DNA of 5,461 bases from JBIQLO01 sp044464175 (GTDB lineage: Bacteria > Planctomycetota > Phycisphaerae > Tepidisphaerales > Tepidisphaeraceae), in assembly GCA_044464175.1 (NCBI GenBank), contig JBIQLO010000241.1, positions 1 through 5,461 of the forward strand. The letters are read 5' to 3'. A program made the translations under genes and the position numbers. Under the pieces are notes generated by a model that saw only the letters and a program-made list of their open reading frames with translations, made no database searches and was not told where the DNA came from. Below, one piece after another: positions 3,544 to 5,461 of the stretch (position 1 is the stretch's first letter; each line of letters begins with the position of its first letter).

Positions 3544-5461
3544 TTATTTTTTCAAATAGCGTTGGAGCGTTGGAAGGGTGAGCCAATCGACGTGGCCGTC
3601 GCCGAACAGGACGTTGGCGCCTTCGCTGGCGGGGGTGAATTTTTCGTAGGCGGCGATTTCATTCGGTTTCAAATTGTTGCTGGTTCGGCCTTTGGCCAGA
3701 TAGACATAATCGCTGTGCGCGGTAATCCATTCGGCCATGACCGGCGCTTTTTCCGCCGGCTCCCGCGGGACAGTTTGATCGGTGTTGGGACTGAAGAAGG
3801 TGGAAATATACATATCCTCCGTTGTCCAAAGTTCTCCCAGGCTTGAAGGATATTTTCCATTGTGTTCATTGGAATAGAGGAGCATTCCCTGGCCGATCTG
3901 GCGGAGGTTGGAAGCGTTTTTGGTGCGGGTCCAGCCAGGGCCACCGTCACGGGCGATGGATCGGTGAGACAGCATGTTCATCAACGGCTGCATTTGCTGA
4001 AAGTTGGAGCCGATGTCGATCATGAGGAGTTCGGAGCCGGGGAAGGGGCTGAGGGAGCGGGAATGGAGGCCGGCGTTGTCGGTCCAGGAGAGGGAGGCGG
4101 CGGGGGCCAGTTCGTTCATGAGGGTGGCCAGGGGGGGCATGATTTGGAGGGGGGCGTCGATGCCGAAGAGGTCGGACAGGCCGGCGAAGCGGGAGAGCAT
4201 GAGCCAGGAGGCATAGGTGTGGGGGGCGAACTGGGCCGGTTCGACGAACTGCACCGCGCTGAGAGCTTGGCCGGGCGCGGGGGCCAGGCGGGTGCGGAGG
4301 GAGGTGAAGGAGACGTTGTCCAGAATGGAGCCTTTGTCATTGGCCCGCGCGGCCTGCACGGCGGCGGCGGTGATCTCGGGATAGAAGGAGAGATAGAGCC
4401 GCCCGTCATCAATGGCCCAGGCGGGGGAGAAGGCGGGGGTGGCCAGGTAATGCACCTTCACGCCGTGCAGGTTGGCCTGCTTGAACTGGATTTGGATTTT
4501 GGCCTCGGCTAGCTTTCGAGCCATCCAGTGATTGAGCCAGGCTTCCAGCTTCGTCAAAGAGGCCTGTGTCTTGGCCGGGTCACGGAGTTGGTTGAGATAG
4601 ACGGTTCCCAGGAAGCTGGTGCCGCCGGTGGCGGGGGAGAGGTATTGGGCCCAGTCGGGGCCCAGGGCATCCAGCAGATCCTTTTTCAGATCGACGCCAG
4701 TCTGTTGCTGGACCTCCTGAAGCGCGGCATCGATCCGCCCCTGCGTACGGGCATCGACCCGGCGGACGATGTCCCGGATTTCATCGAACCACCGGGCCGC
4801 GTCAAAGCCGGTAGCGGCGGCCATCGAGGCACTTTGGGGGACGGCCTTGAGCAGGTCGTCCGACACCGGGCGCCCGGCCAGCAGGTCGATCAGCCCCTTG
4901 CGCGGGGCGGGGGCGGCGATGAAGCAGCGTTCGCCCCAGTTGGCGCCCTCGAAGTCGGCGGTCCAGACGGCCTGCCGCACGCCGCGCAGGCCGATCAGGT
5001 CAATGGCCTGCGTCCAGATCGCCTGGACGCGTGGGTTTTGGCCGCTTTCCAAGGCGCGGTCCACCATCTTCAGCAGGCGGGGGGTGTCGATGTAGAGGAT
5101 GGCGACGGGATCGGAATGCACCTGGGCCAGGGCGGTGACAAAGGGCTTGTGAAAGCGGAGGGAGGAGGCGGGCTGGGTGGTGGATTGGGAGGCGGGTTGC
5201 GTGGCCGGGCCGGTGATGCGCAAGGCAATGCGGTCGCGCGTGCGCTGGAGGCGGACCTGTTCCTGCCCCTTGAGCAGCGAGAGGTCTTTTTCCAGTTGAT
5301 CGGCATCTTTGCCGGCGTCGCAGACCAGGCCGAATCGGGGCATCGGATGGGCCGGATCGGACAGGTCCAGTCCTTCAAAATAGAAGGCAGTGGGATGCTT
5401 GAGCAGCAGGCGGGCGATGTCGGCGGCCTGCTGGGCAAAGGGGGCGGCGTTGGGATTGGCC
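3544..5461 (-). CDS. Large protein with C-terminal pseudopilin-like module, 5' end outside window
   Basis: Function unknown. The frame is open from TAA at 3544-3546 to the window edge (638 codons visible). The ATG at 5341-5343 is not a convincing start because 39 further codons without a stop and with normal protein character (FYFEGLDLSDPAHP just before it) precede it. Visible parts, N to C: an alpha/beta region; a low-complexity Thr/Gln/Pro/Ala/Ser linker (about 5161-5208); and a long region with motifs such as TGVDLKKDLLDALGPDW and LRDPAKTQASLTKLE that recall DUF3352-type proteins. The last ~120 residues begin at ASNLRQIGQGMLLYSNEHNG (about 3862-3921) and end with NVLFGDGHVDW (about 3583-3615). 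That C-terminal part resembles the globular end of planctomycete type II pseudopilins (H-X9-DG proteins), but the usual His is Ala here and no N-terminal pilin helix precedes the module. A signal peptide or membrane anchor, if any, would lie outside the window. Its RBS and promoter cannot be seen. nfo lies 111 bp downstream on the same strand beyond the REP pair. Confidence 0.85.
   Translation of the reverse strand, partial: ANPNAAPFAQQAADIARLLLKHPTAFYFEGLDLSDPAHPMPRFGLVCDAGKDADQLEKDLSLLKGQEQVRLQRTRDRIALRITGPATQPASQSTTQPASSLRFHKPFVTALAQVHSDPVAILYIDTPRLLKMVDRALESGQNPRVQAIWTQAIDLIGLRGVRQAVWTADFEGANWGERCFIAAPAPRKGLIDLLAGRPVSDDLLKAVPQSASMAAATGFDAARWFDEIRDIVRRVDARTQGRIDAALQEVQQQTGVDLKKDLLDALGPDWAQYLSPATGGTSFLGTVYLNQLRDPAKTQASLTKLEAWLNHWMARKLAEAKIQIQFKQANLHGVKVHYLATPAFSPAWAIDDGRLYLSFYPEITAAAVQAARANDKGSILDNVSFTSLRTRLAPAPGQALSAVQFVEPAQFAPHTYASWLMLSRFAGLSDLFGIDAPLQIMPPLATLMNELAPAASLSWTDNAGLHSRSLSPFPGSELLMIDIGSNFQQMQPLMNMLSHRSIARDGGPGWTRTKNASNLRQIGQGMLLYSNEHNGKYPSSLGELWTTEDMYISTFFSPNTDQTVPREPAEKAPVMAEWITAHSDYVYLAKGRTSNNLKPNEIAAYEKFTPASEGANVLFGDGHVDWLTLPTLQRYLKK

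Noticed and set aside
3474..3551. Intrinsic terminator on the + strand (long stem followed by T-rich bases)
   Set aside because: No forward gene runs into it; the T-rich bases encode the Lys-Lys end and stop of the reverse-strand gene, and on that gene's own strand no U-run follows the stem.
3862..4512. Forward-strand 216-codon glycine/glutamate-rich open frame
   Set aside because: It is the complement of the large reverse-strand gene; its GG/GE-rich composition is the mirror of Pro/Ala-rich codons and it has no RBS or known domain.

Overview
This window looks like a contig or scaffold from an uncultured, high-GC bacterium, probably of the Planctomycetota (Phycisphaerae-like). The evidence is indirect. 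The large reverse-strand gene ends in a pilin-like module with the 'NLRQIG...Y...NGKYP' and 'NVLFGDGHVDW' signatures that are very common in planctomycetes. The gaps between genes are full of short dispersed repeats of kinds I associate with that phylum. The coding regions are otherwise ordinary housekeeping genes. There is no sign of a phage, plasmid, CRISPR array or defence island.

Layout. Bases 1-217 hold no convincing gene, only degenerate copies of an AACGAACCCAA repeat. A near-consensus sigma70-type promoter (218-246) sits in a small AT-rich island and drives trxA (296-622), a thioredoxin with a CMPC active site. A 100-bp spacer, most of it a stem-loop repeat, separates it from trpS (723-1957), a tryptophanyl-tRNA synthetase of the HLGH-type (TrpRS II-like) clade. 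trpS is interrupted by a run of exactly 100 N flanked by identical 55-bp sequences. This is almost certainly an assembly join, not biology; collapsing it restores an intact 359-aa enzyme. After a short repeat-bearing gap comes a four-helix membrane protein of unknown function (2056-2547).

The membrane protein converges, with only 24 bp between, on nfo (2572-3432, reverse strand), an endonuclease IV with all nine metal ligands in place. Upstream of nfo lie four heptamer repeats and then a 23-bp perfect inverted repeat. Each arm of that inverted repeat is itself a hairpin preceded by GTAG, the architecture of a REP pair (BIME). The palindrome ends 5 bp past the stop codon of a large reverse-strand gene (3544 to the window edge). 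That gene has no stop codon before the window end, so its N-terminus lies outside the window. It appears to join a DUF3352-like region to a C-terminal pseudopilin-like module.

I see no shared pathway among these genes. trxA and trpS could be co-transcribed from the 218-246 promoter, but nothing proves it. The most unusual part of the window is the intergenic DNA: the five substantial non-coding stretches carry five visibly different repeat families. No undescribed multi-gene system is evident.
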